A stretch of DNA of 64,000 nucleotides from Knoellia sinensis KCTC 19936 (GTDB lineage Bacteria; Actinomycetota; Actinomycetes; Actinomycetales; Dermatophilaceae), in assembly GCF_000768705.1 (NCBI RefSeq), contig NZ_AVPJ01000001.1, positions 124,001 to 188,000 of the forward strand. Direction: 5' to 3'. Of this stretch, positions 17,122 to 25,075 are shown piece after piece. The notes under the pieces are model-generated. The model worked only from the letters and a program-made list of their open reading frames with translations. It ran no database searches and was not told where the DNA came from. The translations under genes and the position numbers were made by a program. The first letter of the stretch is position 1. Each line of letters opens with the position of its first letter.

Positions 17122-18060
17122 GTGCGCATCCTCTCTGACGCCGACGTCCGCGCCAACCTCCCACCACTGGTCGAGGTCGTCGACCTGGTGGCCGACGCGC
17201 TCACCGCCCTCGCCGAGGGACGCGCCGACGTGCCGCCGAAACCGACCGTTCGCACCTCCCCCGGCATGTTCGCCAACGCGATGCCTGCCGCCTACCCGGA
17301 GCGAAACCTGTTGGGCTGCAAGTGGATCAGCATCGTCCCCGACAATCCAGTGCGTGGCCTGCCGACCGCGAGTGGCGTCATGGTGGTCAATGACGGAGCG
17401 ACCGGTGTCCCCCGCACGCTGCTCCCCGCCCACGAACTCACGGCCGTGCGCACGGCCGCCGTGACCGGCGCGTGCATCCGGGCGCTTGCGGGCCCTGATG
17501 CGACGATCGCCTACCTCGGCGCCGGGCTCCAGGCCGGCTCGCACGTCCGGATCCTCGAGGCGCTCGGCCACACGGAAGTCACAGTGTGGGCGCGCCGCCG
17601 CGAGGCGATCGACGCCTTGGTGGCGGAGGCGGCGAAGGCCGCACCCGGCATACGAATCATCGCCTCTCCCTCCCGAGAGGCGGCCGTACGGAACGCGGAC
17701 GTGGTCATCTCCGGACTCACGATCGGCCTCACCGACATGGCGATCCCGGTGACGTGGCCGCGCGAAGACGCACTGCTCCTGCCCATCGACTACGGCAGCT
17801 CGATCGGTTCGGACCTCGCCGACACCGCAGTTCTTGCTGCTGACGACCCCCACCAGTTCGCCGCGGTTCGCGCCGTGAGGGGCAAGCTCGACGGATACCC
17901 GGTGCCGACGGCCTGGACGGGCCACCTCCTGCACGGCCCACGCCCTTCCGGAAGGCTTGTCGTGCAGAACCTCGGCACGGGGATCACGGATCTTGTCGTG
18001 GCAAGCGCCGTCGCCGATCGCGCCGAGGCGTCAACGACTGGTCAGGTCCTCGACATCTAG
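17122..18060 (+). CDS. Ornithine cyclodeaminase/mu-crystallin family protein
   Basis: NAD(P)-dependent member of the ornithine cyclodeaminase/mu-crystallin/alanine dehydrogenase superfamily, 312 residues. The Rossmann motif YLGAGLQAGSHVRILEAL begins near residue 132. The N-terminal half has conserved GCKWISIVPDN and MVVNDGATGVPRTLL, and ELTAVRTAAVTG carries the substrate-binding Arg. Whether it cyclises ornithine or reduces imines/keto acids cannot be read from sequence. The GTG start follows TAGGTT by 7 nt (leaderless). It is followed 18 bp later by a tyrosine phosphatase gene. Confidence 0.88.
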   Translation: MRILSDADVRANLPPLVEVVDLVADALTALAEGRADVPPKPTVRTSPGMFANAMPAAYPERNLLGCKWISIVPDNPVRGLPTASGVMVVNDGATGVPRTLLPAHELTAVRTAAVTGACIRALAGPDATIAYLGAGLQAGSHVRILEALGHTEVTVWARRREAIDALVAEAAKAAPGIRIIASPSREAAVRNADVVISGLTIGLTDMAIPVTWPREDALLLPIDYGSSIGSDLADTAVLAADDPHQFAAVRAVRGKLDGYPVPTAWTGHLLHGPRPSGRLVVQNLGTGITDLVVASAVADRAEASTTGQVLDI

Positions 18061-18066
18061 GCCACC

Positions 18067-18072
18067 TACGAT
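18067..18072 (+). promoter_or_regulatory. Candidate leaderless -10 of the tyrosine phosphatase gene
   Basis: TACGAT ends 6 nt before the GTG at 18079. Confidence 0.45.
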
Positions 18073-18078
18073 GGCGAG

Positions 18079-18879
18079 GTGAGCGATCACCCAAGTGCCC
18101 CAGAGTCCCGACCCGAGCGGTGGATCGACCTCGAGGGTGTCGTCAACATGCGCGACTCTGGAGGGCTTCCGACGCGGGACGGCGGCGCCATTCAGCCGCA
18201 CCGCCTGCTCCGCTCGGACAACCTCCAGGACCTGAGCCCGGCAGACGTTCGGCAGGTCGTCGACGTGCTCGGAGTGAGCGACATCGTCGACCTGCGCAGC
18301 GACACCGAGGTCAACACCGAAGGTCCGGGACCACTGTGGCAGATCGAGTCCCTGACGCACCACCACCACTCCCTCTTTGGGGACGGGCGTTCCGTCACGG
18401 CGCAGCAGGCACTCGCGATGCCCGCCCACTCGACGCGTCCCGTCCGCGATGCGCAGTTCTGGTCCGATCACTACCTCGGCTACCTCGCGGCGCGACCTGA
18501 CTCCATCTCGGCCGCCCTCGATGTCGTCGCTCGCAGCAGCGGAGCCACAGTGGTTCACTGCGCAGCAGGCAAGGACCGAACCGGCACGGTCGTGGCGTTG
18601 GCGCTCGACGCCGCAGGAGTGCACCACGATGTCATCGTCGAGGACTACGCGCTCACCGGCCAACGCATCGAGCAGATCATCGCCCGGCTCATGCCACGCG
18701 ATCTCTATGGCAATGCTCTCCGGCACCAGAGCCTTGACGACCAGCGCCCCCGCCCCGAGACGATGCGCACGATCCTCGAGACCGTGCGGAGCGAGTTCGG
18801 CGGGGCCGAGGGATGGTTGCGCGAGCAGGGCTGGAGCGATGCAGACGTCGAGCGCCTGCGGGCGAGGCTCACGACGTGA
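18079..18879 (+). CDS. Tyrosine-protein phosphatase (PtpB-like)
   Basis: Atypical dual-specificity or tyrosine phosphatase of the bacterial Y_phosphatase3/PtpB group, 266 residues. The P-loop HCAAGKDRTG (residues 160-169) supplies nucleophile Cys161 and Arg167. The N-terminal NMRDSGGLPTRDGG and LLRSDNL, and DIVDLRSDTEV, are family landmarks. No signal peptide is visible, so it is probably cytoplasmic. The stop overlaps the downstream NUDIX gene by four bases. Protein versus phosphoinositide substrate is undetermined. Confidence 0.9.
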   Translation: MSDHPSAPESRPERWIDLEGVVNMRDSGGLPTRDGGAIQPHRLLRSDNLQDLSPADVRQVVDVLGVSDIVDLRSDTEVNTEGPGPLWQIESLTHHHHSLFGDGRSVTAQQALAMPAHSTRPVRDAQFWSDHYLGYLAARPDSISAALDVVARSSGATVVHCAAGKDRTGTVVALALDAAGVHHDVIVEDYALTGQRIEQIIARLMPRDLYGNALRHQSLDDQRPRPETMRTILETVRSEFGGAEGWLREQGWSDADVERLRARLTT

Positions 18880-19448
18880 CCGACGTCCGACCAGTCCGAC
18901 CCGTTCTCAGTGCTCCCGACCCGGACACGCGTCCCCGCAACCGCCGCCGTGCCATGAGGGTGTTGCTCGTCGACACCGAGGACCGACTCCTGCTCTTCCG
19001 TGACAGCGACCCGGGCATCACCCCGGTCCCGACGTTCTGGATCACGCCCGGCGGCGGGGTCGACCCCGGCGAAACCGACCTCGAGGCCGCCGTGCGCGAG
19101 ATCGAAGAGGAGACGGGGCTCGTCATCGACGCGGAGGCGCTCGTCGGCCCTCTTGCCGAGCGCGTTGTGGTGCACGGCTACAGCGATGTCGTGACGACCC
19201 AGGATGAACTCTTCTGGTTCGTCCGCTGCGACCCGTTCGAGGTGTCCATCGACGGCCACACCGAGGTCGAGCAGGCGACGATGACGGCGCACCAATGGTG
19301 GACGCGGGCCGATCTCGAATCATCCGCGGAGGACATCTGGCCACGGGACCTTCTGGCGATCTGGGATCAGGTCGCCGCCGGCGACAGCGTCGGTGCCGCG
19401 CCTCTCCCCCTGGGCGACGTCGACGAGTCGACGGTGGCTCCGTCCTGA
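18876..19448 (+). CDS. NUDIX hydrolase
   Basis: 190-residue NUDIX-domain pyrophosphohydrolase. The Nudix box starts with GGGVDPGETDLEAA and ends REIEEETGL (about residues 53-75), with every catalytic Glu and Arg retained. The substrate may be a nucleoside diphosphate linked to another moiety. The GTG start at 18876 overlaps the phosphatase stop (GTGA), so the two are translationally coupled. It converges with the deazaflavin oxidoreductase gene. Confidence 0.92.
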   Translation: MTDVRPVRPVLSAPDPDTRPRNRRRAMRVLLVDTEDRLLLFRDSDPGITPVPTFWITPGGGVDPGETDLEAAVREIEEETGLVIDAEALVGPLAERVVVHGYSDVVTTQDELFWFVRCDPFEVSIDGHTEVEQATMTAHQWWTRADLESSAEDIWPRDLLAIWDQVAAGDSVGAAPLPLGDVDESTVAPS

Positions 19449-19461
19449 TCAGCAGCGTGGA

Positions 19462-19902
19462 TCAGGCTGCGTCAACCGGTTCCAGGACGAAGACCGGGAT
19501 GAGGCGCTCCGTCTTGCGCTGATACGTCGCATAGGTCGGGAAGGCCGCCACGCAGCGGGGCCACCAGACCTCACGCTCGGCACCGTCCAGTTCACGCGCC
19601 ATCGCCACCCAGGTGCGCTCACCGTCCTGGACCTCGAGCACCGGGTTCTTGCGGAGGTTGGCGTACCACTGGGGGTGCTCGGGCGATCCACCCTTGCTGG
19701 CCACCGCGGCATACACCCCGTCGTGCTCGACTCGCATCAGCGGAACCTTGCGGACGGTGCCGGTCACACCGTTCATCGTGAGGAGCACCACCGGTCGCCC
19801 CATGATGGTGACGGACTCGGTGGTGCCCGTCGCTTCGATGGTCTCGACCTGCTTGCGCACCCAGTTGGTGGGGCTCGGGACGTAGGTGCCGGTGAGGGTC
19901 AT
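19462..19902 (-). CDS. Deazaflavin (F420)-dependent nitroreductase family protein
   Basis: DDN-like split beta-barrel protein of 146 residues. The start MTLTGTYVPSPTNWVRKQV, the GRPVVLLTMNGVTG and RKVPLMRVEHDG blocks, and the WYANLRKNPVLEVQDG motif are typical of F420H2-dependent quinone or nitro reductases. The precise substrate is unknown. ATG 19902 gives the family-like N-terminus; a GTG three codons upstream (19911) is possible because the GGAGG is only 2 nt from the ATG. It follows the DUF4442 gene by 35 bp on the same strand. Confidence 0.88.
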   Translation of the reverse strand: MTLTGTYVPSPTNWVRKQVETIEATGTTESVTIMGRPVVLLTMNGVTGTVRKVPLMRVEHDGVYAAVASKGGSPEHPQWYANLRKNPVLEVQDGERTWVAMARELDGAEREVWWPRCVAAFPTYATYQRKTERLIPVFVLEPVDAA

Positions 19903-19937
19903 GCCCTCCACAACACCGGCCTCGGGCGAAGTATTCG

Positions 19938-20399
19938 CTACTTCTTCTTGTCGCTCACGTAGATCGTGATGGTGCCCTCGACGACCACGGTCCCGTCCTC
20001 GCGGATCGCCTTGACCCGGACTGGGACATCACCGGTCTGTTCCCAGTCGGCCGGGTCGGTGTCGGCGGTGCAGAGCAGATCGGTCGTGGACTTGGCCAGG
20101 TAGGCCACCTCCATGCCCTTGGGGATCCAGCGACGGTCCTTGGGCACCGTCGCCTCGGCGAGCAGGCCCATGGCCGCCTCAAGTCCGTTGCAGACCGCGA
20201 TCGCGTGCACCGTGCCGATGTGGTTCTGCACCGCGCGGCGCTTCTTGATCGTCAGCGCGGCATGGTGCGGGCGCACCTCGCGGACCTGGGGACGCACCGT
20301 CCAGAAGTACGTCGCCTTCTGCGCGTAGATGAACGAGAAGATCTGCTTCCCGAGGGGCAGAGCGGTGACCTTGCGATACAGGGCGAACGTGTCCGACAT
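19938..20399 (-). CDS. DUF4442 (hotdog-fold) protein
   Basis: 153-residue single-domain hotdog-fold protein of the DUF4442 family, related to PaaI-type acyl-CoA thioesterases. Features include VRPHHAALTIKKRRAVQNHIGTVHAIAVCNG, here cut into the central helix region HIGTVHAIAVCNGLEAAMG, and a C-terminal beta strand GTVVVEGTITIYV with a Lys-rich end. Thioesterase activity is plausible but the catalytic residues are not certain. A TAACAT hexamer ends 7 nt upstream of the ATG, so the mRNA is likely leaderless. Confidence 0.82.
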   Translation of the reverse strand: MSDTFALYRKVTALPLGKQIFSFIYAQKATYFWTVRPQVREVRPHHAALTIKKRRAVQNHIGTVHAIAVCNGLEAAMGLLAEATVPKDRRWIPKGMEVAYLAKSTTDLLCTADTDPADWEQTGDVPVRVKAIREDGTVVVEGTITIYVSDKKK

Positions 20400-20406
20400 A
20401 CCAGCA

Positions 20407-20412
20407 ATGTTA
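20407..20412 (-). promoter_or_regulatory. Candidate leaderless -10 of the DUF4442 gene
   Basis: TAACAT on the minus strand ends 7 nt before the ATG at 20399. Confidence 0.5.
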
Positions 20413-20461
20413 CTTCCCGGTATGCCGGGCGCTCGCCACTCGTGGCCACCCTCACCTGCGC

Positions 20462-22327
20462 CTACTTCTTCTTTGGCTCCGCGGCGTCGTTGGAGAGGGC
20501 TGCGATGAAGGCCTCCGGCGGAACCTCGACGGTGCCGATGTTCTTCATCCGCTTCTTGCCAGCCTTCTGCTTCTCGAGCAGCTTGCGCTTGCGGCTGATG
20601 TCACCGCCGTAGCACTTGGCGAGAACGTCCTTGCGGATGGCGCGGATGTTCTCGCGCGCGATCACTCGGGCGCCGATGGCGGCCTGGATCGGCACCTCGA
20701 ACTGCTGCCTCGGGATGAGCTCCTTGAGCTTGCCCGCCATCATGTTGCCGTAGGCGTAGGCCTTGTCCTTGTGGACGATCGAGCTGAAGGCGTCGACGTT
20801 CTCGCCCTGGAGCAGGATGTCGACCTTCACGAGGTCGGCCGCCTGGTCGCCGGACTCCTGGTAGTCAAGCGAGGCATAGCCACGCGTCCGCGACTTCAGC
20901 TGGTCGAAGAAGTCGAACACGATCTCGGCCAGTGGGAGTGTGTAGCGCATCTCGACGCGCTCCTCGGAGAGATAGTCCATCCCGAGCAGCTGGCCACGTT
21001 TGCTCTGGCAGAGCTCCATGATCGCGCCGATGAACTCGCTCGGGGCGAGGATGGTCGCCTTGACGACGGGTTCGCGGACCTCGGCGATCTTGCCGTAGGG
21101 GAACTCGCTCGGGTTGGTCACCTCCACCTCGGAGCCGTCGTCCATCGTGACGTCATAGACGACGTTGGGCTGGGTCGAGATGAGGTCGAGGTCGAACTCG
21201 CGCTCGAGACGCTCGCGGACGATCTCGAGGTGGAGCAGGCCGAGGAAGCCGCAGCGGAAGCCGAAGCCGAGCGCCGCCGACGTCTCGGGCTCGTAGACGA
21301 GCGCCGCGTCGTTGAGCTTGAGCTTGTCCAGCGCGTCGCGCAGGGCGGGGTAGTCGGAGCCGTCGATCGGGTAGAGCCCCGAGAACACCATCGGCTTCGG
21401 GTCGCGGTAGCCGCCCAAGGCGCCTGAGGCAGGCTTGGCGGAGTTCGTGACCGTGTCACCGACTCGCGACTGACGCACGTCCTTGACACCCGTGATGAGG
21501 TAGCCGACCTCGCCGACGCCCAGACCCTTGCCCGGCAGCGGCTCCGGTGAGATGACACCGATCTCGAGGAGCTCGTGGGTGGCCTTGGTCGACATCATCG
21601 CGATCTTCTCGCGCGGGTTGAGGTTGCCGTCGACGACCCGGACATAGGTCACGACGCCTCGGTAGGTGTCGTAGACGGAGTCGAAGATCATCGCGCGCGC
21701 CGGCGCGTTGGGGTCACCCACCGGGGCCGGGATCTGGCGCACGATCTCGTCGAGGAGCGGCTCGACGCCGACGCCGGTCTTGCCACTCACCCGGAAGCAG
21801 TCCTCGGGTTCGCAGCCGATGAGTCCCGCCAGCTCCTCGGCGTACTTCTCCGGCTGCGCCGCAGGGAGGTCGATCTTGTTGAGGACCGGAATGATCGTGA
21901 GGTCGTTCTCCATGGCGAGGTAGAGGTTCGCCAGCGTCTGCGCCTCGATCCCCTGCGCCGCGTCCACCAGGAGGACTGCACCCTCGCAGGCGGCCAGCGA
22001 GCGCGACACCTCGTAGGTGAAGTCGACGTGCCCGGGGGTGTCGATCATGTTGAGGATGAAGCTGCCCGACTGACCCGAGGCGTCCACCGAGTCCCACGGC
22101 ATGCGGACGGCCTGGCTCTTGATGGTGATGCCGCGCTCGCGCTCGATGTCCATGCGATCGAGGTACTGCGCGCGCATGGCGCGCTCGTCGACGACTCCGG
22201 TGATCTGGAGCATGCGGTCAGCGAGCGTGGACTTGCCGTGGTCGATGTGGGCGATGATGCAGAAATTGCGGATCGCCTCCGGCGGCGTGGCGTGCGGCTG
22301 CAGCGCGGTGCGGGCGCGGGGAGACAC
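20462..22327 (-). CDS. lepA: Elongation factor 4 (LepA)
   Basis: Translational GTPase acting on ribosomes under stress and in initiation. G1 [15 protein letters not shown] (about residue 26), G2 [10 protein letters not shown]3 DTPGHVDF and G4 NKIDLP are present. The LepA-specific C-terminal domain ends with [20 protein letters not shown]. 621 residues is slightly longer than the common 600 because of a short N-terminal extension. The GTG start at 22327 has GAGGA about 10 nt upstream; the frame is open further upstream without a signal. Lies in the conserved rpsT-lepA-hemW neighbourhood but with insertions on both sides. Confidence 0.97.
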   Translation of the reverse strand: MSPRARTALQPHATPPEAIRNFCIIAHIDHGKSTLADRMLQITGVVDERAMRAQYLDRMDIERERGITIKSQAVRMPWDSVDASGQSGSFILNMIDTPGHVDFTYEVSRSLAACEGAVLLVDAAQGIEAQTLANLYLAMENDLTIIPVLNKIDLPAAQPEKYAEELAGLIGCEPEDCFRVSGKTGVGVEPLLDEIVRQIPAPVGDPNAPARAMIFDSVYDTYRGVVTYVRVVDGNLNPREKIAMMSTKATHELLEIGVISPEPLPGKGLGVGEVGYLITGVKDVRQSRVGDTVTNSAKPASGALGGYRDPKPMVFSGLYPIDGSDYPALRDALDKLKLNDAALVYEPETSAALGFGFRCGFLGLLHLEIVRERLEREFDLDLISTQPNVVYDVTMDDGSEVEVTNPSEFPYGKIAEVREPVVKATILAPSEFIGAIMELCQSKRGQLLGMDYLSEERVEMRYTLPLAEIVFDFFDQLKSRTRGYASLDYQESGDQAADLVKVDILLQGENVDAFSSIVHKDKAYAYGNMMAGKLKELIPRQQFEVPIQAAIGARVIARENIRAIRKDVLAKCYGGDISRKRKLLEKQKAGKKRMKNIGTVEVPPEAFIAALSNDAAEPKKK

Positions 22328-22412
22328 AGTCGTGGGGTCCTCAAGGAAGGCGGAAACGAGTCGGAACAGTCTCCCACGCCGAATCAACCCCGATGTACAG
22401 CGCCAAAGCAGG

Positions 22413-22426
22413 CTACCGCTCGGTAG
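22413..22426. promoter_or_regulatory. Palindrome CTACCG-CT-CGGTAG, possible operator
   Basis: A 6+2+6 palindrome in the lepA/secreted-protein divergent gap. Two further CGGTA half-sites follow within 20 bp. The form resembles TetR-family operators; no cognate regulator is adjacent. Confidence 0.35.
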
Positions 22427-22485
22427 GCTACTGGTCGGTACGGTCAGTCGGCCGTGCATCCGCCTCATGTGGAGGAATCACGACA

Positions 22486-23112
22486 ATGACGTCACGCAGC
22501 ACCATGCTCCGTCGCACTGCCCTGACCACCGCCGTGACCGGCGCGGCCGCCGCTCTCGTCATCGCGGGCGCCCCGGCCGCGAGCGCGGCCCCGATCGGCG
22601 TCGGTTGGGATGTCAACGTCACGACCACCGTCAAGAAGCTCAACCAGGAGATCGCCTTCCCGCAGACCCGCTTCCCGGCGCAGGTCGACATCTTCGGCGA
22701 CGGTTCCATCTCCGGCAACCTCGCTCTGCCCGACGCGACGAGCACCCTGAAGCTCGGCAGCCTCCCGCTGGCCAAGGTCACCCTGGGCGTCGTGCCCACC
22801 AAGCCGGTTTCCGGGAAGCTCACGGGTCTCGACGTGGTGGCGAACCAGGAGTTCAACATCCACATCAAGAAGATCCAGCCCCTCGGCCTGCCGATCAACC
22901 TCGTCGGCAGCAACTGCAAGACGGCCACCCCCGTCCAGAGCCAGCTGACCGGCACCCTGACCGGCCTGTTCGATCCCTACACGCTCAAGGGCGAGTACAC
23001 CATTCCCAAGTTCAAGAACTGCGGCCTCAGCACCCCCCTCATCAACCTCCTCATCCCGGGTGAGGGCAACACGATGACGGCGAACTTCTCGGGCTTCCAG
23101 ATCGGCGGCTGA
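22486..23112 (+). CDS. Secreted protein of unknown function
   Basis: 208-residue protein with a clear Sec signal peptide: Arg-rich start, hydrophobic core TTAVTGAAAALVIAGAP and an AASA-A cleavage site near residue 35. The mature part is rich in Val/Thr/Leu, predicted beta-strands, with two Cys (C146-like in GSNCKTATP and C in KNCGLSTP) that could form a disulphide. I do not recognise a named family with confidence. GGAGGAA 8 nt upstream of ATG 22486 fixes the start. It ends at a strong terminator that carries two GTATGCCG copies. Confidence 0.75.
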   Translation: MTSRSTMLRRTALTTAVTGAAAALVIAGAPAASAAPIGVGWDVNVTTTVKKLNQEIAFPQTRFPAQVDIFGDGSISGNLALPDATSTLKLGSLPLAKVTLGVVPTKPVSGKLTGLDVVANQEFNIHIKKIQPLGLPINLVGSNCKTATPVQSQLTGTLTGLFDPYTLKGEYTIPKFKNCGLSTPLINLLIPGEGNTMTANFSGFQIGG

Positions 23113-23130
23113 CCCAGCCACGCCGAAAAG

Positions 23131-23178
23131 ACGAGAGGGGTATGCCGTGGTGCGACACGGCATACCCCTCTCGTTTTC
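23131..23178 (+). terminator. Intrinsic terminator with a 19-bp stem
   Basis: Perfect arms 23131-23149 and 23156-23174 enclose a 6-nt loop and are followed by a T-tract, with AAAA before the left arm. Each arm contains one GTATGCCG, in opposite orientation. Confidence 0.92.
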
Positions 23179-23186
23179 GTCGTCGG

Positions 23187-23192
23187 TAGGTT
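23187..23192 (+). promoter_or_regulatory. Candidate leaderless -10 of the PemK-like gene
   Basis: TAGGTT ends 7 nt before the ATG at 23200. Confidence 0.5.
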
Positions 23193-23199
23193 GAAGCGC

Positions 23200-23664
23200 A
23201 TGGCGACCTACCCCGGAGACTTCGACGGACCGCTGAACCCGACGTATGCCCCTGAACCCGACGGCGAACCCGACCCCGGGGAGGTCGTGTGGGCGCACGT
23301 CCCCTACGAGGACGACGCGACCCAGGGCAAGGACAGGCCGGTCCTCATCGTGGGTCGTGACGGCGGGTGGCTCCTCGGGTTGTACCTCACGGGCCAGGAC
23401 CACGACCGGGACCACGAGCAGGAGCGTCGCGCCGGGCGAATCTGGGTCGACGTCGGACCCGGGGGCTGGGACAGCAAGGGACGACCGTCCGAGGTGCGGG
23501 TCAACCGCGTCGTGCGGATCGACCCTGCGACCGTCCGCCGTGAGGGCGCCGTTCTCGAGCGGGCGCGCTGGGACGAGGTCATGGCTGCGCGAGGTGAGCG
23601 GACGGCATACCCGAGTGGTCCGTCGACGCTCGGACGCTTGGTCAACCGACTGCGCGGACGTTAA
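23200..23664 (+). CDS. PemK/MazF-like protein without adjacent antitoxin
   Basis: 154-residue protein whose core resembles the PemK/MazF toxin barrel: PGEVVWAHVPYEDD, GKDRPVLIVGRDGG, then VDVGPGGWDSKGRPSEVRVNR and VVRIDPATVRREG. The RPVLIVG strand and the S/T-x-V-R-x-x-R-V segment match ribonuclease-fold toxins. There is no small antitoxin gene on either side: a secreted protein lies upstream and a lysozyme downstream. It may therefore be a domesticated relative. ATG 23200 follows TAGGTT by 7 nt, favouring this start over a TTG three codons upstream. Confidence 0.75.
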   Translation: MATYPGDFDGPLNPTYAPEPDGEPDPGEVVWAHVPYEDDATQGKDRPVLIVGRDGGWLLGLYLTGQDHDRDHEQERRAGRIWVDVGPGGWDSKGRPSEVRVNRVVRIDPATVRREGAVLERARWDEVMAARGERTAYPSGPSTLGRLVNRLRGR

Positions 23665-23762
23665 AGACTTCGCAAAGAACCTCTCCTCCGGTTGCGAGTG
23701 CCACCGGGCGCCCCTTGGCTGGTCGTGCACCGACCCATTGCAGCCCCGACCAAGGAGAGCTC

Positions 23763-24500
23763 ATGAGCAGGTTGTCTCGTCGCATCGCCGCCGGCCTCGT
23801 CACCGCCGGTGCCCTGTCCCTCGTCCCCGCCGTCGGACCGGCTGCGGCCGATCGTTCCGTGCCGCTGCGCACCGCCGCCGTGACCCAGACGCCCGGAATG
23901 GACGTCTCGTCCCACCAGGGCAACGTCAATTGGTCCTACTGGTGGGGGCAGGGCATGAAGTTCGCCTACGTGAAGGCGACGGAGGGCACGACCTACAAGA
24001 ACCCCTACTTCGCACAGCAGTACAACGGGTCCTACAAGGTGGGGATGATCCGAGGGGCGTACCACTTCGCGCGCCCCGACCGCTCCAGCGGCACGGCTCA
24101 GGCCGACTTCTTCGCGAGCACCGGTGGCGGGTGGTCGCGTGACAGCAAGACCCTGCCCGGGGTGCTCGATATCGAGTACAACCCCTATGGCGCGACCTGC
24201 TACGGCCTCTCCCAGACGGGGATGCGGAACTGGATCGCCGCCTTCACATCGCGCTACAAGGCGCGCACGGGCAGGGACGCCGTCATCTACACGACCACGG
24301 ACTGGTGGACCCGGTGCACCGGCAACACGAGCCAGTTCTCGAAGACGAATCCGTTGTGGATCGCGCGCTACAGCAGTTCCGTGGGCACGTTGCCGTCGGG
24401 TTGGTCCTACTACACGTTCTGGCAGTACACCGACACACCGCTCGACAAGAACCGTTTCAACGGCGACATGTCCCGTCTCCGGGCCCTCGCGCTGGGCTGA
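23763..24500 (+). CDS. Secreted GH25 lysozyme
   Basis: Glycoside hydrolase family 25 muramidase, 245 residues. A Sec signal peptide covers about residues 1-28 (IAAGLVTAGALSLVPAVGPAAA). Family motifs are GMDVSSHQG, FAYVKATEGTTY, the catalytic DIEYN (Asp and Glu) near 135 and FWQYTDT near the end. It probably cleaves peptidoglycan outside the cell. AAGGAGA 4 nt upstream of ATG 23763 sets the start. No cell-wall-binding repeat is appended. It ends at a strong bidirectional hairpin. Confidence 0.94.
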   Translation: MSRLSRRIAAGLVTAGALSLVPAVGPAAADRSVPLRTAAVTQTPGMDVSSHQGNVNWSYWWGQGMKFAYVKATEGTTYKNPYFAQQYNGSYKVGMIRGAYHFARPDRSSGTAQADFFASTGGGWSRDSKTLPGVLDIEYNPYGATCYGLSQTGMRNWIAAFTSRYKARTGRDAVIYTTTDWWTRCTGNTSQFSKTNPLWIARYSSSVGTLPSGWSYYTFWQYTDTPLDKNRFNGDMSRLRALALG

Positions 24501-24520
24501 GCCGCCCGGCAGCGTCCGGG

Positions 24521-24567
24521 CACGCACGAGGGCCCGTCACCGTGATGGTGACGGGCCCTCGTGCGTG
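24521..24567. terminator. Bidirectional terminator hairpin, 21-bp stem
   Basis: Perfect arms 24521-24541 and 24547-24567 with a 5-nt loop lie between the convergent lysozyme and rpsT genes. The stem contains GGGCCC. Confidence 0.88.
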
Positions 24568-24597
24568 TCGGTCGCGGACGACCGGGTCAGCGGCGAC

Positions 24598-24858
24598 TCA
24601 GAGGCTGGAAGCCTTCTTGGCCAGCGCCGACTTCTTGTTGGCCGCGTTGTTCTTGTGCAGAACGCCCTTGCTGACGGCCTTGTCGAGCTTCTTGGACGCC
24701 ACCTTGAGCGCGTCCTTGGCCTCGTCGACCTTGCCGGCCTCCGCGAGCTCGCGGAACTTGCGGACCGCGGTGCGGACGTCGGACTTGACGGCCTTGTTGC
24801 GCTCGGTCGCGACCTTGTTGGTCTTGATGCGCTTGAGCTGGGACTTGATGTTTGCCAC
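24598..24858 (-). CDS. rpsT: 30S ribosomal protein S20
   Basis: Primary-binding 30S protein of 86 residues. It is Lys/Ala-rich and helical with the family start [14 protein letters not shown], the [15 protein letters not shown] helix and the [16 protein letters not shown]-terminal motif. The GTG at 24858 has only a weak AGAAAG upstream. It has a long, structured leader and a probable promoter at 25003-25032. It is downstream of holA on the same strand, the usual order, but separated by 217 bp with its own promoter. Confidence 0.96.
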   Translation of the reverse strand: MANIKSQLKRIKTNKVATERNKAVKSDVRTAVRKFRELAEAGKVDEAKDALKVASKKLDKAVSKGVLHKNNAANKKSALAKKASSL

Positions 24859-24935
24859 GAAGAGAAACTTTCTGAAGAGGTCGGTAATTGCCGTGAGAGG
24901 GCGGCAGGAACAACTCGGGACCGGGAGTGGGGACA

Positions 24936-24999
24936 CCCTTGCGTGAGTTGCTCCTGGGTGAAGCAACGTGCGCGCACGACCTGAGCGCGCACGCAAGGG
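24936..24999 (-). promoter_or_regulatory. Structured rpsT mRNA leader (three-way junction)
   Basis: P1 pairs CCCTTGCGTG with CACGCAAGGG (24936-24945 with 24990-24999, 10 bp). Inside are P2, GTTGC with GCAAC (24947-24951 with 24963-24967), and P3, CGCGC with GCGCG (24971-24975 with 24985-24989). The predicted transcription start lies at the 5' edge of P1. Many ribosomal-protein leaders bind their own product; that role here is inference. Confidence 0.55.
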
Positions 25000-25002
25000 G
25001 CA

Positions 25003-25032
25003 AATTTACCAGTGAGTGGTCTGGGGAGGCAA
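25003..25032 (-). promoter_or_regulatory. Candidate rpsT promoter
   Basis: On the minus strand TTGCCT (25027-25032) and TAAATT (25003-25008) are 18 bp apart. A start 4-7 nt downstream coincides with P1 of the leader. Confidence 0.55.
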
Positions 25033-25075
25033 AACGACACAATGCCCTCGCGTATGCCGTGTGCTCCCCCGCCGC

